From Chiridota heheva (Eukaryota; Echinodermata; Holothuroidea; Apodida; Chiridotidae): a stretch of DNA of 64,000 bases. The notes below the pieces were generated by a model, which was not told the origin of the DNA, searched no databases, and worked only from the letters and a program-made list of their open reading frames with translations. The DNA is taken from contig JAIGNY010001647.1 in assembly GCA_020152595.1 (NCBI GenBank), positions 973,001 to 1,037,000 on the forward strand. The letters are read 5' to 3'. Below, one piece after another: positions 34,675-44,849 of the stretch (its first letter is position 1; each line of letters opens with the position of its first letter). Position numbers and translations under genes: made by a program.

Positions 34675-37024
34675 TAATAATAATAATGATAATAATAATA
34701 AGAATAATAATAATGATAATAATAATACATTTATATAGTACAAAAATCTGCAAGCATTCTAATGCGCTTCACATTTAAGATCAAACTAAACAAATGCAAT
34801 ACGTAAAAACTACGTTTTTAACTTAGACTTAAACAAACTAAGATTGTTAATTGAACGAATAGAGGCAGGCAGGCAGTTCATTCCAAAGGGCTGGACCTGC
34901 ATGATAAAAGCCACGGTCACCTTAATGTTTTACACTTAGTTCTGGGGACAAATAGAAAGGGAGAATCATTAGAGCATAACGAATACCTATTGCTGTGAAC
35001 GGGGCGAATGTGATCAGAAAGATAACAAGATGACAAGACTTTATGTAGGGATTTAAAAACAAAAAACAAAAAGTTTAAATTTAATATGAAATTCAACTGG
35101 AAGCCAGTGAAGGGAACTAAGAAGGACTTTTGAGGGGGCATCGTAGCAATTACAACTAATTTGGGAGCATTATTCTGGGTACGTTGGAGCCTTTTGATGA
35201 GATGATTTGGAATACTATGAAAAAAACTGTTACAGTAATCTAAATGGCTATGTATGAATGTATGCATGGCTGTCTGACACATATGTTTCCTAATTTTTTT
35301 AGATTATAAAAGTAGTATTTTCTAGTCTTGCAATTTTTTTTGATACGTTCTTCAATTTTCATGTTCGACAAAAATAATTCCTAAATTCCAAACTTGCTTA
35401 GGAGTATTAACAGAACCAATTTTGATAGAATTGATATTTATTTTAGAAAATTTTGAGGGAGTGCCAAGGATAACGAATTCAGTTTTAGAGTCATCAAAAT
35501 TTAATCAATGTGCCACCATCCAATCGCGAATATCAGCAATACATTTTTCTAGTTGAGAAATGGCAAATAATTCATTGGTCTCATCACCGGTTTAAAAACA
35601 TGAATTAGTTGTGTATCACCTGCATAAGAGAAACCTGAGACAAAGATGGTTTTGGATAACAGAAAAAAGTGAGCTGATGTAGAGAGTAAAGCACAGGGGT
35701 CCAAGGCACAACCACTGAGGCACAACATGGTTAAGATTAAGAAAAAAATTGGGACCTAGTTTGTTTGTTTGTTTTGTTTAATGAGGGCTTGACGGCACCA
35801 CGACAATGAGGGTCAAATTGTGCCTGAGAGATTAGATCATTCTAGAGGTAGGAAGGAAAGAAAACAGAAAGAGAATGAGAGAAATATAAGAAGTAAAAGT
35901 CAGAAAGCTGGGATCAAGAGAGGAGGTGCATAGGTGAAAAAAAACAAAGTAGAGAGAGCGGGGTGGAAGAGCAGGACTAAATATGGTTGTAGAGGGAAGC
36001 ATGATGAAGGAAGGAGATAATTTTATCCGGAGGGTTTTCTGAAAGAACTCGACAATTGAGTTGTGGGGAGTGGGGGAAGCTCTGGGAAGGTTGTACAGGG
36101 GGCAAACAAGGAAAACGTGATGGACTGTGAGGGTGCAATAGCAATTGTTGCAGAGGGGTCGCGGGAGCCAATAAGGAGGTGGGAGTTGAGTGAGGTGCAT
36201 GTGACCTATTCTAAGAGGGGTAATATGAACATTGTCAACACAAGAGAGGTAGTTGATGGTGGGTTTGATCGGAATGGTGGGCTGGATGACATAGAGTTTG
36301 CTATTAATTTGGGAGTCCCATGAGGTTTGCCAGCGGTCACGAACAAGGGGAGTGATAAGCCGTTTGATGTCAAAAAGTGTTTTAGGAATTGGGGTAGGGG
36401 GAGGTTGAAGGCATGCTTAGCGGCTGCATCAGCCCTGTCATTGCCAGGGATGCCAACATGGATGGGTATCCAGAAGAAAAGAATACATTTCCTGCAGAGG
36501 GTGGGTGAAAGGAGTTTCCGGAGGAGGAGGTGAGATGTGAAGTTATCCCATTTAAAGAAGTAAGAATAGCCTTGGAGTCGGAGAAAATGGCAAAGTGGCT
36601 GAGCGGAGAGTACTCAATAAAGTTGAGGGCGAGGAGGATGGCCTTTGCCTTAGCTGAAAAGATAGACAAGTAGTCGGGAAGTCTGCTACAGAGGGTGATG
36701 TCTTGGATGACCTAGAGCTTAAATAACTTAAAAACCATTTGAGAGCAGTGCCTCTTAAGCCATAATCAAATTCTAAAATTTTCATCAAAATAGAATGATC
36801 AACGGAAGGCTGCACTCATGTCTAAAAGCACCATTAGAGCAACTTAACCTTCATCAAGAGATTGCACTATATCAGAGTGAATTTTCAATAAGACAGTTTC
36901 AGTAGAATAATGTTTCCTATACGCTGACTGAAAGTTAGGAAGGGGACAATGTGCATCACAGTGATTCAAGATTTGTGTAAGAACAGCCTTCAACAAGTTT
37001 AGAGATAAACTGTAGATTGCTAAT
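34675..37024 (-). mobile_element. L2/CR1-like LINE, 5-prime truncated, interrupted
   Basis: This is a reverse transcriptase of a non-LTR retrotransposon, read on the minus strand in several frames. From its 5-prime end it shows ISNLQFISKLVE (about 37000), YRKHYSTETVLLKI (about 36900) and the motif A region LLDMSAAF, which continues as SVDHSILMKILEFDY in another frame (about 36800). KWFLSYL follows (about 36730), then the inserted LINE, then VPQWLCLGPL (about 35720), the catalytic box read as YAGDTQLI (about 35616-35630) and KTEFVILGTPSKF (about 35470). It ends with the thumb motif SHLDYCNSFF and KRLQRTQN (about 35240), AGPALWNELP (about 34880) and a UTR ending in a TTA-repeat tail (34675-34735). 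Catalytic YADD is changed to YAGD and several frameshifts are present, so it is dead. AAGTAG on both sides is the likely target duplication. The truncation point falls in the conserved RPISNL region. Confidence 0.85.
35760..36708 (-). mobile_element. RNase H LINE (family A), 949-bp copy nested in the L2-like LINE
   Basis: Flanked by the heptamer GACCTAG at 35753-35759 and 36709-36715, this is a 5-prime-truncated insertion with a CAAA tail (plus: TTTGTTTGTTTG at 35760). On the minus strand it encodes the later part of RNase H: SIFSAKAKAILLAL (about 36660-36620), FAIFSDSKAILTSLNG (about 36590) and HVGIPGNDRADAAAKHAF (about 36470-36415). The family post-domain motif follows (THLTQ region, about 36190), then the zinc-knuckle-like LCNNCYCTLTVHHVFLVCPL (about 36150-36095) and a Pro/Ser/Phe-rich tail. 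The residue that is Glu in active enzymes (AExxAI) is Lys here. RNase H removes template RNA after reverse transcription. The first catalytic Asp region (YTDGSK) is absent by truncation; the 3351 copy shows it. Confidence 0.9.
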
Positions 37025-37130
37025 AAGTAGTGACTTTAACTAGCTTGCAGCATACTTACACGTACATGTAGCAAGCTTATTATAGCCTAAAATAAGCTTG
37101 TGTTTGTTCCATGAGCTGTAAATGTTCCAA

Positions 37131-37356
37131 GAGTGCTAGCTACAGTACTTGCAAATTTAAGCAATTTCTTAAATGCGAGACATTGTGTTAACATGGAGGT
37201 GAAAATACACTGCAATCCAATGTTTCTGATTGGTCAAAATATTTACATAATCATCGACCAGCCATTCAAATACCACAGCGGAAATGATTTGCTAGTACAG
37301 TATGCGTCAGATTCATTACTGGTCAGTGGTCACATGTCAAACAATTATATTGAGAT
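37131..37356. other. Short unassigned spacer
   Basis: No feature recognised. Confidence 0.35.
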
Positions 37357-37942
37357 TAGTTCTGTCATGACATGTCAATTATTGCGATATCGTGACGTCT
37401 CTTTTCCCACGACATAATATATGCCTCTCGCGGCATATCGCGATACCAAAAACTTATACTCAACTAAGAAATTTTCCTGCAACTAGGCTAGGCTACTTCG
37501 TACGTTACAATTCTAACGTTAAGGTATTAAAAGTCAAGTTTAGGCCATTAAAAATGTAAAAAAAATAGTGTAAAACATTAAAAAAAAAAAAAAATTGTGC
37601 TCCGTCACCCCACACTGGCATGTTCTGATGTAAGTTGGCAAAAAGAACGAAAATTTGGCCCAGAACGTGCCTGTCACTTCGATGATTCATGGTCACATTG
37701 ACTGAATTACCAAACACATGCGTGATGCGTGATGAACGTAAAAGTCACACATCATGTCGTCTTCTAGATCTGCAAATCATTTTTTCTTGCGTTCATCATA
37801 AAAGAAGTGAGGTTAGTGATATTAGCAATTTGTGTCGTGAGTCAGTTTTCTTCAAAAGTATCACAATATACCAATATATCACAATATTTTTCTCCACAAT
37901 AATTGATACTGTACGTAATAGAGCCATGTCGTGACAGCCCTA
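37357..37942. mobile_element. Candidate hAT-like MITE
   Basis: The inverse of the right end reads TAGGGCTGTCACGACATGGC, a classic hAT-type terminus, and leads into ATATTGTGATATATTGG. The left end TAGTTCTGTCATGACATGTC leads into ATTGCGATATCGTGACG. The expected octamers on either side (ATTGAGAT left, GACAAGAT right) agree only in part, so the boundaries are tentative. Confidence 0.5.
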
Positions 37943-37961
37943 GACAAGATTCTCTCTTTAA

Positions 37962-38604
37962 AGGGGACATGAAGTCTGACATAATCCTCATTTCATATGA
38001 TAGAATTAGTAATAACAAAGTTTTCTGACCAAGTTCCATACCTCCTGGAGCACTCTAACACAATTTTTGTAATCATTAAAAACTTTTAATGCTACTACTA
38101 AATAGTGCTACCTGTATGGGAGCTGCCATTATGATTTTAGAACATGCAGATTATGATGTCACAGCCCAGCAGGATGTTGGAATGCTTTGTTTTTCTTCAT
38201 ATTCTACCTCAAGTTTTCTAGCTTATGAAAAATTGTTTTTCTTTTGTAAGGGTCAAGGACATTTTTGTGTACACATGAAATTATCAAAACATGCTGTTAA
38301 AACTTTGTGTCACATCTTTTTGAAATAAAAACTTTAGTACAATTTTTAAAGCAATACATTCATATTCTTGTCCTTTGGGCAAATAGTTTCATCATGCACA
38401 GGATGTCAATACAGAATAACACAATATGGCAGCTTCCCTCCATGCAGTCAGTTGCCATTTTACTCCCTGCTCCATGTATCGACTTCAAACATCCAATAAC
38501 TTGAGATGGGCATAAGATTTTGACTTGCTGTTCGTGGTAGTTGGTTAAGATTTTAATCCTCTATCATATGAAATAAGAATTATATCAGACTTTTATGGGC
38601 TTTT
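37962..38604. mobile_element. TTAA-flanked MITE K2, copy 1
   Basis: TTAA lies at 37958-37961 and 38605-38608. The left arm reads AGGGGACATGAAGTCTGACA, ATTTCATATGATAGAATT. The right arm inverse reads CCCATAAAAGTCTGATATAA, ATTTCATATGATAGA. A second copy at 46431-47017 aligns over its whole length (for example AGCTGCCATT, AACATGCAGATTATG, CCCAGCAGGAT, TCAAGTTTTCTAGCTTATGA). It carries no transposase. Confidence 0.85.
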
Positions 38605-38628
38605 TTAAAATCTTCTCTTTGAAAGCTT

Positions 38629-38982
38629 CCCTTACAGAAATATTAGCTTGCAGCAACCTTGCAGCATGCTTGCGACAAGCCAACATTTTTAGCTTGCGCA
38701 AGCATGCTGCAAGCTAGTTTTGGAACACATTAGCTTGCGCAAGCTAGTAAAAACTATCTGCAAGCTAGCAAAACTTTCTGCAATCTTGCGCAAGCTAACA
38801 AATGTTTTATGCTAGCTTGCGCAAACTAATATTAGCTTGCGCAAGCTAATGCTAGTTTGTGCAAGCTAGCAAGCTAGCATTTGTTCCAAATACTAGCTTG
38901 CACCATGCTTGCTGCAAGCTTGCGCAAGCTATAAATTGTTAGCTTGTCGCAAGTGTGCTACAAGCTAAAACTTCTGTTAGGG
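38629..38982. mobile_element. Palindromic AGCTTGCGCAAGCT MITE, expanded 354-bp copy
   Basis: The left end CCCTTACAGAAATATTAGCT is the inverse of the right end AGCTAAAACTTCTGTTAGGG. The interior repeats the perfect 14-bp palindrome AGCTTGCGCAAGCT, or one-base variants, at least six times, together with GCAGCATGCTTGCGACAAGC. Compared with the 93-bp relative at 18061, the centre has been multiplied. The element can fold into many alternative hairpins. Confidence 0.8.
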
Positions 38983-39949
38983 TTCTGGCAAGATCAATAT
39001 GAGCTCATACTGTACAGCACAGTATACATTAAAATTTCTCCAAACTCTATTTGAAATTTGTATCTCTTTCTGGTGATAGCAATATCTCTACATGTCAATG
39101 GAAACCTTTCAATTACTTTGAACATTTGTTGCAAAAAAAACCCAAAGTGCTTATCCTCCATGTACAGCACAGTACTGTACATTATGTCCATTGAAAATAA
39201 ATTGGAAGCTACTGTACAAATCAACTTAAACAATGTCCCTGATTTATTCAGTTAAAAGCATTCACCTTATTATTCTAAAATAGTTTTGCCCAGCAAACAA
39301 ACATCGCAGTCACTATTTACCTTCCCGTGCTCCTCCCGCACTGGTTGTCTTTCCTTCAAACTTCTACAGTACATCAGATATTATCCAAATTACTGACGCA
39401 AGATCAGAGAAGTGGAAAATGTAGTAGCCAGTTAGAGCCTTTAATTTCATTGATTAAATTTGAAAAGAAAAGTTACTGCAAACACTTCATTAAATAGGCC
39501 AACAGCGTGCAGAAATAAATGTAGCATTGCGAGTAGGAGTGAAAAACAACAAACAATTGTCATAAATTTCAATGTATAAGTGGCAGATTTGAGCTTATTG
39601 TTTTCTTTTTTCTATTTCTTTAATATTAAAATTGCATTCATTTAATCACATTCAGTCATCTTAGGCTGTATAATGGATGATGAATTAATGATGCACACAC
39701 ATCTAATCTGATTGGAGTATATACTGTATACTGTGGCTGAAAATCTTGGCAGTTATTACAAATGGAACAATTTTCTAAAAATTATAAAACAAATTCTCTT
39801 TAAAATCTTATCACCATCTCCCTATGCAGTACTGAGCACTACATGTACATGTAACAGGCACAAATTTTGTTTTGGGATTTTATCTGAGCATCTGTGCTCT
39901 TAATAGCTTTTTAAATAGATTTTTCAATGTTTTTTGTTTCGATACAATA
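38983..39949. other. Unassigned sequence
   Basis: Short frames on both strands carry no recognisable domain. TACAGCACAGTA and GTACATTATG words occur near 39013 and 39170 but no element could be defined. Confidence 0.4.
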
Positions 39950-40466
39950 ACATCAGGAACCTATGCTGTCATGATGGCGTGTGTGTGTGTGTATCAGACC
40001 CCTAGCTTTGCTGTTTCACTGGGGCGGCTCGCCCTGCCTCTCTGTGGGCCTGCCCTACCCCATGGGGTCTGCCCTACCCCTTTGGGGTCTGCCCCCCATG
40101 ATAATATTTTATTATTTTTTTAATTTATAATCATTTTTTCTTAGAGATTTAATTTTGTATTTTACTAAATAATCTGAATTAGCCTCATAAATGAAATACT
40201 TTACACGGATACAGAACCCAGAATGATAGACTGTTCCTTATCAGTCAGAATAGCTTCATTCTCAGATGTATGATTATAGCTAAAATCCCAAGCTTCTTCA
40301 CTAGGGGATTGAGCCTTAAGGGCGCCCCTGGACTCCACTCTGAAAAGAAGCAGCGTTTCGCGCGCGCATTAATGTGCCCCTCCCTCAACAAGTCCAGCAC
40401 CCTTCCCCTTTTTTAATCAAGCTAGGGGTTTGTGTATGTCTGTATGTGTGTGTGGGTGGGTGTATG
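39950..40466. repeat. Fragments of the GGAACC / GT-tract dispersed family
   Basis: ATCAGGAACCTATGCTGTCA at 39953 followed by ATGATGGCGTGTGTGTG matches, in inverted orientation, the block at 63545-63590. The later part (40385-40440: GCACCCTTCCCCTTTTTTAA, TCAAGCTAGGGGTTTGTGTA) matches the right edge of the 24-bp array (54005-54025) and 60590-60655. The left TIR of the large element starts directly after the GT-rich stretch, so it inserted into this family. Confidence 0.6.
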
Positions 40467-40699
40467 TACAGTACCGCCCACATTAAATTGGCCGTCGCAT
40501 TGTGATCACGATAAAATTTCATATCGAAATCCTGAACACTTGCTAACGTTTTAACTATACAATGGTAAATCACGATTGAACAATATATCGAATATCACCC
40601 AACAACAATATCGTACATTCTAGCTGCATGAACGGTAATACCTAATATCGTGATTTCAACCTGAGTGCATCCAGACACGTAACTTAAATTCGGTTCCAT

Positions 40700-43275
40700 T
40701 TTTTTTATTTTCACGCTTTTTTGGTAAGTCGTAATAACATAAATTCCTGCGTCAGTGAGTTCATATTGTGCGAGACAAAGTTTAAGAATGGATATTGTCT
40801 CGAGGTTTGCTGGACAATCTTAGTATTATTTGCCTAACGGTACTACTAGGGGCCTACGTATACGCTTACACGTAAAAATACTAGCTTAGGCTTAAAATTG
40901 TGTTGAAATATTTACACCATATATGTATTATAAAATGTATTTTTCACAATATGCTGCAGTCAAATTGACCTTTGCCCTCGCCTATCATCAGTAATCGACC
41001 AAAACAAGATGGCAACAACCATTGATTTGCACATTAAAATTGATACAAAACGGCTCATAACTTTTGTTAGAAGCATATTTTTTCTCAGCTGTCACTGAAG
41101 CAATCTAAATAATGCTAAACAGTGTATAGCTACACGTACCCTGGCCTGAAGTGTACCAATCATGATGGCCATGAAATCGGATGCGTCCCCCTTTCCCACC
41201 CAGTGTAATAAAATATAATAAGAAAAGCCTACAGCAAAAATGGTGTAAAGTTTATTTGATACAATTTTGGTCATGATTGTCTATTTTTCATTCCATGAAA
41301 ATCTAATGTTATCTTCTCTTGTTTCTTTCTTTTTAGGGAGATAAGTATACTTTGTCCTTGTATTATTTATTTCTTTTACTTCTCTAATTACTGTTTAGCA
41401 TGCTAAATTTAATTGGTTTCATATCGTCTTCAATGAGTTTTCTTTGTTTTTTTGTGCACGATTTTGTTTTCATTCTTGTTGATCGCATTTCCTAACTGGC
41501 AGATTATGAATCAAAAGGACATTTCTTCTCTTCGTCTTATTGTTTACTTACAGTATATGAATCCATTATCCAACATTCAAGACCAAGGTTCTTGGAAATT
41601 GAACCCTTTGACCGTCCCTGCTCACAGCATAAGCAATAAAAAAAAAAAAAAATATTAAAAGTACAAATGTTTTGAGAGTAAAAAAATTGTGTTTCGAAAT
41701 CATATATTTATATTTTAAGAACAAGTCTGATGGAGAGGGGGAGGGGGTACATTAACCCTTGGCATACTCCCCCCACTTTGTGCAACAAAATCCGCCCTGC
41801 ATGACAACATTTAATTTCTATAGACGCTTACAATCATTATTCTGCATAAATTTTGATGTTTTGTTTTTGTTCACATTTGAATCTTTTGTTGCATGTCCTA
41901 GGGAGAAAATACACCTATCCTACATCAGCAACTACTGTACTATATGTCACAGTTATAGATAAAACATATCTTGCCCACCTTTTTCCCTCCAGTGTGCATT
42001 TTCAAAGCGATTTTCAGTTGAAGACAATCTGATAATGTGTACGCCTTAGGAAGCTTTACTGCTCCTTCCTCAGTAATTTTAAAGAGTTGGCAATTAATAA
42101 CTAATGTTCTCAATCTCAATTTTGCACCAACCACAAAATGTTACTATAGGTCATTAAGTGCAGTAGATTGCCACCTAGATAATCCATGATGGGTCCCACT
42201 TAAAAATGTTTGAATGTGTCCTCGTTGGAAAAGTGCCCCTTCTAAAAATGAAATTCCCCTTTACTTTAGGCTCAATAATTCTACTAGTGGAACATGTATG
42301 TCTATGACTTTCGAAGAACCTCCCACCCTTCCACACACTCCCTGTATATATAATGACAGGCAAGAATTTCAGAAGTTTTCTAAAAAATTTAGAACAATAG
42401 CGTAAAGGATCACACATATACCCCCAGTCCCACAACCTTCAATTCTAGCCAAGCAAAAATAAAACAGCGAGGCCCCCGGGGAAGAGTACCGACTCGACGA
42501 GGTTAGTGGACTGACCCATGACACTGCTTGAAATCCTCTAGTGCATCCTGTTATCTTTAAGCATTGTGGGTTTATAAATTAGTTTAGTAACACCTTGTAA
42601 GTATCTCTCTAGCACTGGAATGATATAGCCTATAACTTTAAGGAATAGTTCAGTGGTCAAGCATGTCTATACCTTATGTGAAAGAATGATACCATGAATG
42701 ACCAGGACAAACAGAAATTCATGGATTTACTTACCTATCTCTACGTTAGTTCTTGGGGAACATTTTCATATGCTAGTGCTGTCATGTCAAATCGTAACTT
42801 ACCCAAATCTTGTTCAAAAGTAGAACCCACTTTATAAATTATAACTCTAGAAAGCAATGGTATAGAGTACATTTTGGGTTGGAACATGGCAAGTATTGTA
42901 TTTCGACAGAGCTGCTGGTCACCTTGAATGGAGCCTTACTTTCATACCTTTGAGAAGCAGTAGAGTAGCTGCACCTGGTAGATTTATACTTTGTGGCAAT
43001 TTTTTAATCAGAAAGTTGTTTACTACATTACAACAATGGATTTCAGGGCCAGAATTCAACTAAAGGGCCACCCCTGGTTACAGGGTGTAGGAAGCTTCGA
43101 AAAGTGTGTGTGTGGGGAGGAGGAAGCTGGCACGACCTCTTAGGGGGCACTTCCCAATTCATATGTTCCCCATCCCAAAGTGAGTCTAAAGCAACAAAGT
43201 TAAGTGAAAGGGACACTTTTCCAATGAGGACCCATCCCTCCCGTACATGGGACTGACAAAAGCCGCCAGTTTTCT
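40700..43275. other. Interior of element B, left part
   Basis: Apart from a 50-bp left end of MITE K1 at 42641-42690 (TTTAAGGAATAGTTCAGTGG), no element or exon was recognised. Open frames up to 87 residues show no transposase motif. Confidence 0.45.
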
Positions 43276-43286
43276 ACTATTGGGAC

Positions 43287-43604
43287 GTCTACCTACTGTG
43301 GTGTAGCGGTTATCATACATGTCTACACGTCTACCTACTGTGATGTAGCGGTTATCATACATGTCTACAGACCACGAGGTCCTGGGTTCAAGCCTGGGTT
43401 GGGTAGACACGCCAGTGCACCACAACTGGTTATCAAAGGCCGTGGACATTGACTTGGTTGTCGATGTTGTGTCTGTCCGTACGTCGTACCTGTGTTCTCG
43501 TCCGGGTCGTATTAGGCGTTTCGTGATAGCATTGTTACTATCATAACCGATTTACGCAGGTGACGACCCCGTCATTGTAATTGTGTGTTCACTCGTCGTC
43601 GTCG
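43287..43604 (+). mobile_element. tRNA-derived SINE with 11-bp target duplication
   Basis: ACTATTGGGAC flanks the element at 43276-43286 and 43605-43615. The head is tRNA-like: a 5-prime stem GTCTACC (43329-43335) pairs with GGTAGAC at about 43404-43410. An A-box-like TGATGTAGCGG and a B-box-like GGGTTCAAGCC lie between them at tRNA spacing. These boxes form the internal RNA polymerase III promoter. The first 42 bp (43286-43327) are a tandem duplicate of the following 42 bp, so the A box is present twice. The body contains ACATTGACTTGGTTGTCGAT and GTCCGTACGTCGTACC, and the element ends in a GTC-repeat tail. The tRNA fold has mismatches in the anticodon and T stems, so it is a SINE and not a tRNA gene. 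Confidence 0.85.
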
Positions 43605-43880
43605 ACTATTGGGACAGTAATTGAGGGGCACTTTTGTTATTTTTGGAAAAAATGAGGGTTCTGTGGCCTTCACTTTCTACACCTATGCCTGGCTAAGCTA
43701 CACCACAGTTAAGAAGAATCTGACGTTCTTAGGTTAGAGAACATTTTTAACTGCTTGTTTTGTATGATCAGTGTGCTGTTGTGGTATGGCATGGCAAATA
43801 CAGCAACTCCTCATTGTGGCCAGAAAATGTTAAAATGTAAGTATTCAAAGCTTGAGCATTCCCCAAGAGTGAATACAGAG

Positions 43881-44120
43881 GAAAGGTCAGGGGGTTCAAC
43901 CACCCCCCACCTTTCTCTTGGAATTTCACCAATACACTTATTGCAATACTTTTTTGTGGATTGACCTTGGTTTAAAAGTCTTGCATACCCCCCCCCCCCC
44001 CCTTCTTTGAAAATCCTTCATCAGTCTCTGATTCCCCTAGGCTTTTTCTTGATCCCTGGGATGGCACTTAAAACCTGAAACTCACATTTTTTTAAATTAA
44101 GAAAATAAATGAAATAAATC
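43881..44120. repeat. 240-bp direct repeat, left copy
   Basis: Matches 50541-50790 over its length: CAGGGGGTTCAACCACCC, TTTCACCAATACACTTATTG, GGATTGACCTTGGTTTAAAA, GTCTTGCATACC followed by a C-run, CATCAGTCTCTGATTCCCC, GGCACTTAAAACCTGAAACT, GAAAATAAATGAAATAAATC. Both copies lie inside element B and flank element A. Confidence 0.92.
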
Positions 44121-44849
44121 ATGTAGTTTCTGAACTAAGTATAAAGAAAGTGAATCGACGGAGACAAAAGCTGAGTTTTGAAATCGATATATTCAGTATT
44201 GGTAATTAAAAATAGTCTTACATTTTTAAGTTGATCAGTATTATTCAACATGTATATGTAGGCTACACAATTACAAACTTCAAAATAATTTAGCATATAA
44301 TATTCGGTACCCTTTCAAAGTGAACAGTCTTGATAATTTGCTGTAATTTTTCAAGCCGCAATAAAAATTGGTATAGACAGTCTTCTGTACCAGAAAATTT
44401 AAAGCAGTCATTCAAGAGTTCACAGTTATATTGTAGCCTGGAATATATGAAGGAGAGCACTTGACTATCTTGACAGGTAAGTCTCAATTTAGGCCTGCTG
44501 ATACAAGATGAAATACAAAGAATAAAAATGCAAGATAATAAATAAACAGACATGTACAGTACAGTCGGGAATAAGCGTACCGATATCGCAGTTAGCGCGG
44601 ATTATTTACCGCGATTAATGCCCTTACCGCCGCCATTGTATTCGTGTCTTTCATGCACCGACGGCACTTGCCCCAACTCTGCGCTAAGCGCGTCCGATAA
44701 TCCCATTTTAATCTGCTCCTCCCTCAAAGAGGTTAGCGCGGTAATAGTATTACGTCTCATTGCGCTAAGCTTGTTAGCGCATACCTAACGTAAATGCACC
44801 GAGTGTAATCCCAATCTGTGTACATGCATCACTGCACTTAGCACGAGTG

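Larger units (their letters stand above)
34604..37130. mobile_element. Palindromic MITE split by an L2-like LINE
   Basis: The left part (34604-34674) starts CCCTTATAGAAATTTGAGCT, the terminus of the AGCTTG palindromic family. The right part (37031 to about 37130) has TAGCTTGCAGCATACTTACA and AAGCTTATTATAGCCTAAAA, typical of the same family. Between them lies the L2-like LINE, bounded by AAGTAG at 34669-34674 and 37025-37030. The right terminus of the MITE is not recognisable, so its end is approximate. Confidence 0.6.

Noticed and set aside
34917..35282. 121-residue minus-strand frame as a host gene
   Set aside because: It carries the LINE reverse transcriptase thumb motif SHLDYCNSFF and belongs to the L2-like copy.
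43329..43412. Functional tRNA gene
   Set aside because: Acceptor stem and boxes A and B are present, but the anticodon and T stems are mismatched, the head is duplicated, and it sits in a 318-bp unit with an 11-bp target duplication and a repeat tail, so it is a SINE.
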